This document shows positions 23,024 through 31,290 of a stretch of 63,662 bases of DNA, one piece after another. The notes beneath the pieces were generated by a model. It ran no database searches. It was not told where the DNA came from and worked only from the letters and a program-made list of their open reading frames with translations. The position numbers and the translations under genes were made by a program. How positions within the stretch are numbered: the first letter of the stretch is position 1; each line of letters opens with the position of its first letter. This stretch comes from Armatimonadota bacterium (GTDB lineage: Bacteria; Armatimonadota; JAAZEB01), in NCBI GenBank assembly GCA_012512265.1, contig JAAZEM010000065.1, positions 1-63,662 on the forward strand, given 5' to 3'.

Positions 23024-24781
23024 ATGAGGGCGCGTCGCCAGCCATACATCGATACGATCAAGCGCCGCACGGAGTGGGCTTTCTGCTTCATCTTCGTCTG
23101 GTTCCTTTTCCTGTCGTACCAGTTGTTCAACATCCAGGTGCGGCAGCATGCCCACTTCAAGAAGCAGGCAGCGCGCTACCACAACCGGCGCATTCAGGTG
23201 GATGCCGTCCGCGGCATCCTCTACGACCGCAACGGCACCGCCCTGACTCAGAACCTCCCACTGAAGTCGGTCTATGCCGATCCCTCGCTGATCGATGACC
23301 CGGCGGCGACGGCCCGCCGGCTCGCAGGGCCCCTGGACCGGTCACCGGAGTACCTCGAGAAGTGTCTCCGGCGCGAGGGCTCCTTTGCCTGGCTGCGGCG
23401 TAAAGTCGATCGGGAGACCGAACAGGCGGTGCGCGCGCTCAACCTCAAGGGGATCGACTTCGTTCCGGAAACGAAGCGGGCGTATCCACTCAAGAGCGTG
23501 GCCGCCAACCTGATCGGCTTCACCGATATCGACGGGAAGGGCGTCGAGGGCCTGGAGCAGCAGCTCCAGGAGACCATCGCCGGCAAGCCAGGATGGGTGA
23601 AAGCGGAAGTGGACGCGCTCGGGCGGATCATCCCGGGCACCACTTACGAGCGCGTGGAAGCGGTGGATGGCCACAGCGTCATCCTGACCATTGACGCGCG
23701 TATTCAGCACCTGGCGGAAACCGCAATCGCCAAGGCGCAGGCGACTTACCAGGCGGCTGGTGTCAGCGCCGTCGTCCTCGACCCGCGCACGGGCGAGATC
23801 CTTGCCCTGGCGAATCGGCCAACCTATGACCCCAACATGCCCGCCAAGAGCGAGACGGCCTCGCGGAGGAATCGTTGTGTCACGGACCTGTACGAGCCAG
23901 GGTCCACGCTGAAGGCGATCACCGTGGCAGCCGCCCTGGAAGAGGGGGTGATCCGGCCCACTTCCCTGTTCCACTGCGCCGGAAGCTATCCCATCGGGAA
24001 GCAGCGGATCCGTTGTGTGGTCCACGCACCCTACACTAACGGCCATGGCGCGCAAACGATCCGAGGGGTGTTGCGAGAGTCGTGCAACATCGGCACCGCC
24101 CAGATCGCCTCGCGGCTCGGGTCACGCAAGCTGTATCGATATATCGCAGACTTCGGCTTCATTGGCGACACGCGCTCCGGCCTCATCGGTGAGCGCCGGG
24201 GCTCGCTCACCCCGCCGAGCACCTGGGCGCCGATCAAGCAAGCGAACGTCTCCTTTGGTCAAGGCGTCAGCGTCACCGCGCTGCAGGTGGCCGTCGCCTA
24301 TGGAGCGATTGCCAATGGCGGGAAGCTGATGCAACCCTACTTCATCCGCCGCATTGAGGATGGCGAGGGCAAGGTGGTCCAGGAGTATCATCCCAGTGTG
24401 GTACGCCAGGTCATCTCGAAGCAAACCGCTGACCTACTCGCCGAGTGCCTGCAGGAAGTCGTGGAAAAGGGCTCCGGGAAGCCTGCCCAGTTGGAGGGGT
24501 ACACTGTCGCGGGCAAGACAGGAAGCGCGCAGAAGGTGATCGAGGGATGGCGCGGATACGCCCCGGGGCGCTTCGTCGCATCCTTCATCGGGTTTGCTCC
24601 CGTTTCCGAACCACGCATCGTCTGTATCGTGGTGGTGGACGAGCCAAAAGGGAGCCACTGGGGCGCCACCTGCGCCGCGCCCGCCTTCCGGGAGATCGTC
24701 CAGGGGGCGCTGTGGTGCATGAAGGTGCCGCCGGACCGGCCGGTTGATTTGCAGCAGACTGCGCTGGGTATGCAAAGATGA
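23024..24781 (+). CDS. ftsI: Septal peptidoglycan transpeptidase FtsI (class B PBP)
   Basis: 585 residues. A single membrane anchor (about 17-35), the PBP dimerisation domain with RGILYDRNGTALT (about 63-75), and the transpeptidase domain with S294-x-x-K297 in EPGSTLKAIT, SCN in RESCNIGT and KTG in AGKTGSAQ. It crosslinks septal peptidoglycan with FtsW. No PASTA repeats follow, so it resembles FtsI/PBP2B without SpoVD-like tails. ATG 23024 has GGGAGG 9 nt upstream; the GTG at 23015 overlaps that site and is less likely. It follows ftsL by 18 bp, as usual in dcw clusters. Confidence 0.95.
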   Translation: MRARRQPYIDTIKRRTEWAFCFIFVWFLFLSYQLFNIQVRQHAHFKKQAARYHNRRIQVDAVRGILYDRNGTALTQNLPLKSVYADPSLIDDPAATARRLAGPLDRSPEYLEKCLRREGSFAWLRRKVDRETEQAVRALNLKGIDFVPETKRAYPLKSVAANLIGFTDIDGKGVEGLEQQLQETIAGKPGWVKAEVDALGRIIPGTTYERVEAVDGHSVILTIDARIQHLAETAIAKAQATYQAAGVSAVVLDPRTGEILALANRPTYDPNMPAKSETASRRNRCVTDLYEPGSTLKAITVAAALEEGVIRPTSLFHCAGSYPIGKQRIRCVVHAPYTNGHGAQTIRGVLRESCNIGTAQIASRLGSRKLYRYIADFGFIGDTRSGLIGERRGSLTPPSTWAPIKQANVSFGQGVSVTALQVAVAYGAIANGGKLMQPYFIRRIEDGEGKVVQEYHPSVVRQVISKQTADLLAECLQEVVEKGSGKPAQLEGYTVAGKTGSAQKVIEGWRGYAPGRFVASFIGFAPVSEPRIVCIVVVDEPKGSHWGATCAAPAFREIVQGALWCMKVPPDRPVDLQQTALGMQR

Positions 24782-24931
24782 GTGCCTCGCCCATGACGCG
24801 AGGCGGCGATCCGGGAGTTCTGGAGGGATCGGAGGCGTCTCGCCTGCGCTCTGCCCCCTGGCCCCAGAGGCCTCTCAGGAAACGCATCCTTTGATGGGGG
24901 CGCGCCCCCCTCGCGTTCCCGGCGCCGGATA

Positions 24932-24940
24932 TGATAGAAT
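24932..24940 (+). promoter_or_regulatory. Extended -10 promoter before murE
   Basis: TGATAGAAT (TG-n-TAGAAT) lies in the 246-bp gap between ftsI and murE, with no clear -35 box. It could give murE and the downstream genes their own transcript starting near 24947. Confidence 0.45.
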
Positions 24941-25027
24941 GGATGCGAGCGGTTTCAGGTTTCTCGACGCGGTGAGGGAGGCGGCGTGCCCGGCTTCCGG
25001 AATCCGCGCTTGCGGTCTGCTTGGGAG

Positions 25028-26533
25028 ATGACGTTGAACCTCAAGGCGATCATTGAAGGTCTCTCGATACAGCAACAGGCAGGTCCTGCGGTCCCGCCAG
25101 CCGGCGGAACGAATGTGCCGGTGGTGGCCGGGATCGCCTACGACTCTCGGAAGGTGGAGCCGGGCGCCCTCTTCGTCTGCATTCGCGGCTACAAGACGGA
25201 TGGCCACCTCTATATCGAGGATGCGCTCGCGCGTGGTGCCGCCGCCATCGTGGTTGAGCAGGCATCGGCAATCCCCGCAAACCCGCCGGTGCCGTTTCTC
25301 CTCGTACCCAACGCCCGGCGGGCCCTGGCCACGCTGAGCCGCAACGCGCACGGCGCACCCAGCCGCAACCTTCGCCTCGTGGGGATCACAGGCACCAACG
25401 GGAAGACAACGACCACCTACATGGTGCGCCACATCCTCTTCCATGCCGGCCGCCCCACGGGCGTCATTGGCACCCTCGGCGCCCTCATTGGGGACCGCCC
25501 CGTGCCCCTCGACCGCACCACGCCGGAAGCTCCGGAGCTGGACCGCATCCTGGCCGAGATGGTCGCGGCTGGCGTGCAGGATTGCGCCATGGAGGTCTCC
25601 TCCCACGCCATCGCGCTTCACCGCGTGCGCGAGCTGGAGTTCGACATCGGCGTCTTCACCAACCTCACGCAGGACCACCTCGATTTCCATAAGAGCCTGG
25701 AGGATTACCGGGCCGCGAAGATGGAGCTCTTCTGCGACCTCCCCCTCTACTCCCGGAAAGCGTTCACCGGCATCATCAATGCCGATGATCCCAGCGCGCC
25801 GTGGTTCCTGCAGGCCACCCGCGGCACAGCCGTCACCTACGGCCTGAGCGAAGGCGCGCAGGTGCGTGGCTTCGACCCGGAGGCCAGGCCGGCGGGCGTC
25901 TGCTATCGATGCGTCCTACCCGAGGGAGAGATGGCCCTCCAGCTCAAGGTGGGCGGCTTCTTCAACGTCTACAACAGCCTGGCGGCCATCGCCGCGTGCC
26001 GGGCGCTCGGCCTCGCCCCCGAAGCGATTGAGGCGGCGCTCAACGACTTTCCCGGTGTGCCCGGCCGCTTCGAGGCGGTGCCCTCCGATAAGGACTTCAC
26101 CGTGATCGTGGACTACGCGCACACCCCGGACGGGCTGGAAAACGTCCTCAAATCCGCACGCGCCCTGGGCCCGCAGCGGCTCGTCGTCATCTTCGGCTGT
26201 GGCGGCGACCGAGATCGCGGCAAGCGTCCCAAGATGGGCGCTCTGGCGGCAAACCTCGCGGACCGGGTGATCGTGACCTCGGACAATCCCCGCTCGGAGG
26301 ATCCAGAAGCGATCATCGCCGAGATCCTGGCCGGCATTCCGCCCGATGCCCTGGCGAAAGTCCACACCGAGCCCGACCGAGGCGCCGCCATCGAGACGGC
26401 CATCGCCGACGCGAAGAGCGGTGACCTGATCGTCATCGCCGGTAAGGGGCACGAGGATTACCAGATCTTCGCGGACCGCACCATTCATTTCAGCGACCGC
26501 GAGGTGGCCGAAGCGGCGCTCAGGAGGCTGTGA
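25028..26533 (+). CDS. murE: UDP-MurNAc-tripeptide synthetase MurE (meso-DAP adding)
   Basis: About 501 residues. Adds meso-diaminopimelate to UDP-MurNAc-L-Ala-D-Glu with ATP in the cytoplasm. The P-loop is GITGTNGKTTTTYM (about 119-132); the carbamylated-lysine region and DHLDFHKSLEDY are typical; TSDNPRSEDP contains the DNPR motif that recognises meso-DAP rather than lysine. The start is not settled: ATG 25028 abuts GGGAG, TTG 25034 has better spacing, and GTG 24986 also has a GGGAGG upstream. The gene overlaps murF by one base. Together with murF, mraY and murG it covers only part of the lipid II pathway. Confidence 0.95.
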   Translation: MTLNLKAIIEGLSIQQQAGPAVPPAGGTNVPVVAGIAYDSRKVEPGALFVCIRGYKTDGHLYIEDALARGAAAIVVEQASAIPANPPVPFLLVPNARRALATLSRNAHGAPSRNLRLVGITGTNGKTTTTYMVRHILFHAGRPTGVIGTLGALIGDRPVPLDRTTPEAPELDRILAEMVAAGVQDCAMEVSSHAIALHRVRELEFDIGVFTNLTQDHLDFHKSLEDYRAAKMELFCDLPLYSRKAFTGIINADDPSAPWFLQATRGTAVTYGLSEGAQVRGFDPEARPAGVCYRCVLPEGEMALQLKVGGFFNVYNSLAAIAACRALGLAPEAIEAALNDFPGVPGRFEAVPSDKDFTVIVDYAHTPDGLENVLKSARALGPQRLVVIFGCGGDRDRGKRPKMGALAANLADRVIVTSDNPRSEDPEAIIAEILAGIPPDALAKVHTEPDRGAAIETAIADAKSGDLIVIAGKGHEDYQIFADRTIHFSDREVAEAALRRL

Positions 26534-28017
26534 TGGAGCCTGTCTCGCTGGAAGCCATTGCCGGAGCCACCGGGGGAAGCCTGCAGCCTGTGCGCGGGAG
26601 GCCGGTCGTCGAGACGGCCGGCAACTGGCCCATCTTCATCTCCTCGGTCTGCACCGATACGCGCGCGCTCACGCCCGGGTGCGTCTTCGTTGCACTCAAG
26701 GGGCCCTCTTTCGACGGCCACCGCTTTGTCGCCGACGCGTTCCAGCGCGGTGCCGTGGCCGCCCTCGTCGAGCGCGCGCAACTGGATGCCGTGCAGGCCG
26801 ACGTGCAGGCGGGAGAGAACGGGCAGCAGACGCCCCCCCCGACGGCAACGCTGATTGCCGTTGACGACACGCTCCAGGCCCTGGGCGATCTGGCGCGCTG
26901 GTATCGCTCCCGCTTCGGCATTCCGGTGGTGGGAGTCACCGGAAGCGTCGGGAAGACGAGCACGAAGGAGATGGTCGCGGCCATCCTCGGGCAGCGCGGG
27001 TCGGTTGTCTCCACAGCCGCGAACTACAACAATGAGATCGGCCTGCCGCTGACGCTCTTCGGCATCGGCTCCGGGCATTCGGCCGCCGTGGTCGAGATGG
27101 CGATGCGCGGCACCGGGCAGATTCGCTACCTCGCTGAGATCGCACAGCCGCAGATCGGGGTGATCACGAACATCGGCACCTCGCACCTGGAGCTGTTGGG
27201 CTCGCGAGAGGCGATTGCCCGCGCCAAGGGCGAGCTGCTGGAGCTTCTTCCCGAGACCGGCATGGCCGTGCTGCCTGCGAGCGATGGGTTTCTGCCGCTT
27301 CTCCGCACCCTCTGCCGGTGCCAGGTGACCACCTTTGGCTTCGCGGGAGAGGGGGCCGCCGATGTGGCGGTTGCTCAGCTCGACATCAGACCGACGGAGA
27401 GCCATTTCGTGCTGGAGGCATTTGGCGAGCGGATCCCGGTGCGCCTGCCGCTCCCGGGCCGGCACAATGCGCTGAACGCCGCGGCGGCCGCCGCGGCCGC
27501 GCTCCAGGCTGGCGCGAGCGCGCGCGATGTGGCCGCCGGTCTCGACGCCGTTTCGCTTCCCGGAATGCGCATGCAGGTGGTTCGCGGCGCGGATGGCGTG
27601 ATGATTCTGAACGACGTTTACAACGCGAGCCCGTCCTCCATGGCGGCGGCGCTGGAGCACCTGCGCCACCTGCCCGGCAAGCGCCATGTCGCTATCCTGG
27701 GGGATATGCTGGAGCTGGGCGCCGAGAGCGAGGCCGGCCACCGGGAGACGGGCGTGGCTGCCGCCTGGGTTGATTTGCTGATCGCCGTTGGCGAACGGGC
27801 TCGCGAGATTGCCGCCGGTGCAGCCACGGCAGGCCTGCCCGCGGAGCGGATCCACCTGTGCGCCGACGCAGAGGCCGCGTTGTCGCTGGCGCGCGCACAC
27901 GTGAAGCCGGGAGACGCCGTGCTGGTGAAGGCCTCGCGGGGAATGCAACTGGAGATCGTTGTCGCGGGGCTGTCGCCCCGAGATGAGGGCGGAGAGGGAA
28001 CGACGGCCCATGAGTAG
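26533..28017 (+). CDS. murF: UDP-MurNAc-pentapeptide synthetase MurF
   Basis: 494 residues. Adds D-Ala-D-Ala to UDP-MurNAc-tripeptide. The P-loop is GVTGSVGKTSTKEM; NYNNEIGLPLTL, SHLELLGSREAIARAK and NDVYNASPSSM are MurF signatures. It starts in the TGATG overlap with the murE stop, with CAGGAGG as ribosome site, so translation is coupled. A stretch around residues 92-108 is longer and more polar than in E. coli MurF. The stop overlaps the start of mraY by 8 bp. The pathway partner Ddl is encoded later in the same cluster. Confidence 0.95.
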   Translation: MEPVSLEAIAGATGGSLQPVRGRPVVETAGNWPIFISSVCTDTRALTPGCVFVALKGPSFDGHRFVADAFQRGAVAALVERAQLDAVQADVQAGENGQQTPPPTATLIAVDDTLQALGDLARWYRSRFGIPVVGVTGSVGKTSTKEMVAAILGQRGSVVSTAANYNNEIGLPLTLFGIGSGHSAAVVEMAMRGTGQIRYLAEIAQPQIGVITNIGTSHLELLGSREAIARAKGELLELLPETGMAVLPASDGFLPLLRTLCRCQVTTFGFAGEGAADVAVAQLDIRPTESHFVLEAFGERIPVRLPLPGRHNALNAAAAAAAALQAGASARDVAAGLDAVSLPGMRMQVVRGADGVMILNDVYNASPSSMAAALEHLRHLPGKRHVAILGDMLELGAESEAGHRETGVAAAWVDLLIAVGERAREIAAGAATAGLPAERIHLCADAEAALSLARAHVKPGDAVLVKASRGMQLEIVVAGLSPRDEGGEGTTAHE

Positions 28018-29020
28018 CGTGATGGGAAGAGAGGCGGGGGCACTGCTCATCGCGATGGCGCTCGCCCTGGCAGCGATGCCGCGAATGATCGTCTGGCTGC
28101 GCCGGCTGGGAGCCCGGCAGAGCATCCATGAAGATGTGCCGGAGGCGCATCAGGCAAAGGCGGGCACGCCAACGATGGGTGGGGTCGTGATCCTCCTCGC
28201 CCTCGCCACCGCGACCCTCTGGCTCACCGGCTTCGACGTCCTGACCGGGCCGGCGTTGCTCCTCACGCTCGCCTTCGGGGCGATTGGGTTTCTCGACGAT
28301 CTCCTCATCGCCAAGCGGGGCAAGAACCTTGGCCTGCGCGCGCGCGAAAAGCTCGCTCTGCAGGTGATAGCCGCGACACTCTTTGTCGTGGTGGTCTCGC
28401 GCTTCACCTCCGCGGCGGGTCCGGCCGGTGGGTGGCTGAGTCTGGAGCCTCTGGCTCGCCTGCTCTCCGCGCCTCTGGCGGGGGTGTGGCCCGGTGCCTT
28501 CGGGGCGGCCTATGTTGTCCTGGATGTGCTCTTCCTGCTCGGCCTGGCCAACGCCGTGAACTTCTCGGACGGCCTGGATGGATTGGCCGGCGGGCTGACC
28601 GTGATCGCGGCGCTGACGGCGGCGCTGCTCCTCCCCCCGGGGCTGCAAAACACACTGGGCGTCTTTCTCTTCGCCCTCGCGGGCGGCTGCCTCGGCTTCC
28701 TGTGGTTCAACTGCAACCCCGCGCGGGTTATCATGGGAGATACCGGGTCGCTTGCTCTGGGGGGCGCGCTGGGCGCCGTCGCGGTGCTGACGCGGATGGA
28801 GCTGCTCTTCTTCATCGTCGGCGCCGTCTACTGGGCAGAGCTTTTCTCGGTGATCCTCCAGGTGCTCTCTTTCAAGACCACCGGACGGCGGATCTTCCGG
28901 ATGTCACCGATCCACCACCATTTCGAGTTGGCTGGGTGGAAAGAGGGCCAGATTGTGACGCGCTTCTGGCTGGCCGGCGCGGCTACCGGCGCGCTGGCGC
29001 TGCTGCTTCGCCACTTCTGA
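28010..29020 (+). CDS. mraY: Phospho-MurNAc-pentapeptide translocase MraY
   Basis: 336 residues and about ten membrane helices. Transfers phospho-MurNAc-pentapeptide to undecaprenyl phosphate, making lipid I. Family signatures are KAGTPTMGGVVIL (near residue 50), FLDDLLIAKRGKN with the catalytic DD, NAVNFSDGLDGLAGG, GDTGSLALGGALG and SPIHHHFELAGW. The start overlaps the murF stop. In most dcw clusters murD follows; here ftsW follows directly after 22 bp, so murD is missing at this place. Confidence 0.96.
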   Translation: MSSVMGREAGALLIAMALALAAMPRMIVWLRRLGARQSIHEDVPEAHQAKAGTPTMGGVVILLALATATLWLTGFDVLTGPALLLTLAFGAIGFLDDLLIAKRGKNLGLRAREKLALQVIAATLFVVVVSRFTSAAGPAGGWLSLEPLARLLSAPLAGVWPGAFGAAYVVLDVLFLLGLANAVNFSDGLDGLAGGLTVIAALTAALLLPPGLQNTLGVFLFALAGGCLGFLWFNCNPARVIMGDTGSLALGGALGAVAVLTRMELLFFIVGAVYWAELFSVILQVLSFKTTGRRIFRMSPIHHHFELAGWKEGQIVTRFWLAGAATGALALLLRHF

Positions 29021-29042
29021 GCCGTGGCACCGGAGGTTGTGA

Positions 29043-30242
29043 ATGGTTTCCGAGAGACAGTCTCTCGATACGAGTTTGCTGGTGGCAACGGCGATCCTGG
29101 TCGCCTGTGGCATCCTCTTCATCTATGATGCCAGCTTCGTGCGCGCGAGCCAGACCCACTACACCAACTTCGACCCGGAGTTCTACCTGAAACGGCAGTT
29201 CGTCTGGGCCTGCGTGGGTACCGTGGCGCTCATCACAGCGATTGCCGTGCCCTATTGGAAGCTCGACCGCCTGGCGGTAGCGGGCATGGCGATCACCATT
29301 GGGCTCCTGATCCTGGTGCTCTTCGCGGGGCACGAGTCCCACGGCTCACGGCGCTGGTTCATCCTGGGGCCGCTGCGGATCCAGCCCGCGGAGTTCGCGA
29401 AGATCGCGGTTGTCCTCTACCTGGCGCAGTGGATGTCCGTGCGCAAGCAGAAGATACGGAGCCTCACTGAGGGCTTCCTGCCGTTGGCGGGGCTCCTGGG
29501 TTTGCTGGGAGTCCTGGTCGCCATCGAGCCCGACCTGGGCACGGCGCTGGTGATCGTCTGCACCGGTACAGTAATGCTCTTCGTGGGGGGCGCGCGCAAA
29601 CGCCACTTGCTGATGCTTGGGCTTGTCGGAGTGCTGGCTGTCGTCGTGCTGATCTGGATGGAACCCTACCGGTGGGACCGCGTCCTCGACTGGCTCAACC
29701 CAGAGCGCGACGTGCAGGGCAGCGGGTACCAGGTGGTTCAATCGCTGATCGCTCTTGGCTCGGGCGGCCTGGTTGGAGTTGGCCTGGGCCAGGGAAGGCA
29801 GAAGTACTTCTACCTCCCCGCGGAGCATACGGACTACATCCTTGGAACCATTGGAGAAGAGCTTGGTTTCCTGGGTACGATGGGGCTGCTCTTCCTCTTC
29901 CTCTACGTCGCGGTGCGCGGGTTCACGATCGCGCACCGGACCAAGGATCCCTTTGGAAGCCTGATCGCGAGCGGTATCACGACGATGATCACGGGGCAGG
30001 CGCTCCTGAATATTGGTGTCGTCACCAAGACGCTGCCCGCGACAGGAGTGCCGCTCCCATTCATCTCCTATGGTGGTTCCTCGCTTGTTTTGACCATGAT
30101 TGCGATGGGCCTATTGGCCAACATCTCGCAGTATCCGGGCGGAAGTCCGAGCGCGGCGAGAGGGAATAAGGGTTCGAATGAAGATCTTCTTGACCGGCGG
30201 TGGGACCGGCGGGCACGTCTGTCCAGCTATCGCCATCGCTGA
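29043..30242 (+). CDS. ftsW: Septal peptidoglycan glycosyltransferase FtsW
   Basis: 399 residues, SEDS family, ten membrane helices. Polymerises lipid II at the septum with FtsI. Signatures: GSRRWFILGPLRIQPAEFAK (SEDS motif), EPDLGTALVI, AEHTDYILGTIGEELGF and the C-terminal LPATGVPLPFISYGGSS. The position next to murG favours FtsW over RodA. The tail after about residue 360 runs 65 bp into murG in another frame, and its basic RRWDRRARLSSYRHR end is probably a by-product of the overlap. TIGR-type start ATG 29043 follows GGAGGTTGTGA. Confidence 0.95.
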   Translation: MVSERQSLDTSLLVATAILVACGILFIYDASFVRASQTHYTNFDPEFYLKRQFVWACVGTVALITAIAVPYWKLDRLAVAGMAITIGLLILVLFAGHESHGSRRWFILGPLRIQPAEFAKIAVVLYLAQWMSVRKQKIRSLTEGFLPLAGLLGLLGVLVAIEPDLGTALVIVCTGTVMLFVGGARKRHLLMLGLVGVLAVVVLIWMEPYRWDRVLDWLNPERDVQGSGYQVVQSLIALGSGGLVGVGLGQGRQKYFYLPAEHTDYILGTIGEELGFLGTMGLLFLFLYVAVRGFTIAHRTKDPFGSLIASGITTMITGQALLNIGVVTKTLPATGVPLPFISYGGSSLVLTMIAMGLLANISQYPGGSPSAARGNKGSNEDLLDRRWDRRARLSSYRHR

Positions 30243-31290
30243 AGCGCTACGACAAGCCGGGCACGAGGTTCTTTTTGTGGGCACGCGCGGCGGGCTCGAG
30301 GCGCGCGCTGTGCCGGCCGCCGGCTACCCCATCGTACATCTGCCCAGCCGGCCCGTTAGTCGCAAGCTCTCGCCGGATGCACTGCTCTCGCTGGCCGTTA
30401 CCGGGGCGGGGGTAGTCGCCGCCGCGCGTCTCCTTGCGCGCGAGCGTCCGAACGCGATTGCGAGCACCGGCGGCTACGCCGGCGCGGCCCTTGGCTTCGC
30501 TGCCGCCATCCTCCGCGTGCCGGCGCTCCTCTTCGAGCCAAACGCGATTCCGGGGCGCACCACCCTCCTGCTCTCACGGTGGGCGCGTCGGATCGCCGTT
30601 GCCTACGCCGAGTGCGGCCCGCGCTTTGGGGCCCAGGCCGAGGCGCGCGTCGTCCTCACCGGCACGCCGGTGCGCCCGGATATCGGGGGGGGAGATCCCG
30701 TCGCCGCTCGGGAGGCCTTCGGGCTGGATCCCAACCGGCCTACGCTCCTTGTCGTCGGGGGCAGCGCAGGCGCGCGCTCGATCAACAACGCCGTCATCGC
30801 GGCGGCACCGGCGCTGCTGGATGCCGGCGCGCAGATCCTGCACCAGACAGGGCGCGCCAACATCGAGGGAGTGAAGGCTGCCACCGCACACCTCGCCGGC
30901 CGCGGTTACGTGCCGGTCGATTACCTGGAGAATATGGGGACCGCCTATGCCGCCGCGGATCTGATCCTCTGCCGCTCGGGCGCGTCTACCATCGCGGAGG
31001 TGACCACCTGCGGGCTGCCGGCAGTGATGGTGCCCTACCCCTATGCCGTGGGCGATCACCAGACTTACAACGCGCGCGCCCTGGCCGATGCCGGCGCCGG
31101 CCGGATCATCCCCGACAGGGAGTTGACCCCGGAGGGCCTCGCGGACGCCGTCCTCTTCTATCTCAACAACCGGGAAGCGTGCCAGCGCGCCTCAGCCGCC
31201 AGCCGCTCGCTTGCCCGGCCCGACGCCGCCGCCTCTATCGTCCGCCTGCTGGAGGAGATGGGCGGTACTATGATACAATCGCAGCTATGA
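30178..31290 (+). CDS. murG: Lipid II synthase MurG
   Basis: 370 residues, GT28 glycosyltransferase. Adds GlcNAc from UDP-GlcNAc to lipid I. The glycine-rich N-terminal loop LTGGGTGGHVCPAIAIAE, the SxxGGYAGAALG region, LVVGGSAGARSINN (second G-loop) and the UDP-sugar site RSGASTIAEVTTCGLPAVMVPYP with DHQTYNAR are all present. The ATG 30178 lies inside the end of ftsW. The stop overlaps the start of the Mpl-like gene (ATGA). A predicted extended -10 element sits in the last codons and may initiate a separate transcript. Confidence 0.96.
   Translation: MKIFLTGGGTGGHVCPAIAIAEALRQAGHEVLFVGTRGGLEARAVPAAGYPIVHLPSRPVSRKLSPDALLSLAVTGAGVVAAARLLARERPNAIASTGGYAGAALGFAAAILRVPALLFEPNAIPGRTTLLLSRWARRIAVAYAECGPRFGAQAEARVVLTGTPVRPDIGGGDPVAAREAFGLDPNRPTLLVVGGSAGARSINNAVIAAAPALLDAGAQILHQTGRANIEGVKAATAHLAGRGYVPVDYLENMGTAYAAADLILCRSGASTIAEVTTCGLPAVMVPYPYAVGDHQTYNARALADAGAGRIIPDRELTPEGLADAVLFYLNNREACQRASAASRSLARPDAAASIVRLLEEMGGTMIQSQL
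31271..31279 (+). promoter_or_regulatory. Extended -10 element giving a possibly leaderless mpl transcript
   Basis: TGATACAAT (TG-n-TACAAT) ends 7 nt before the ATG of the Mpl-like gene, so initiation would fall on or next to the start codon. No ribosome site is present in that interval and no clear -35 box is seen. Confidence 0.4.

Noticed and set aside
24943-24975. 10-codon leaderless ORF before murE
   Set aside because: Its ATG lies 2 nt after the better -10 box, before the likely transcript start, so it is probably not transcribed.
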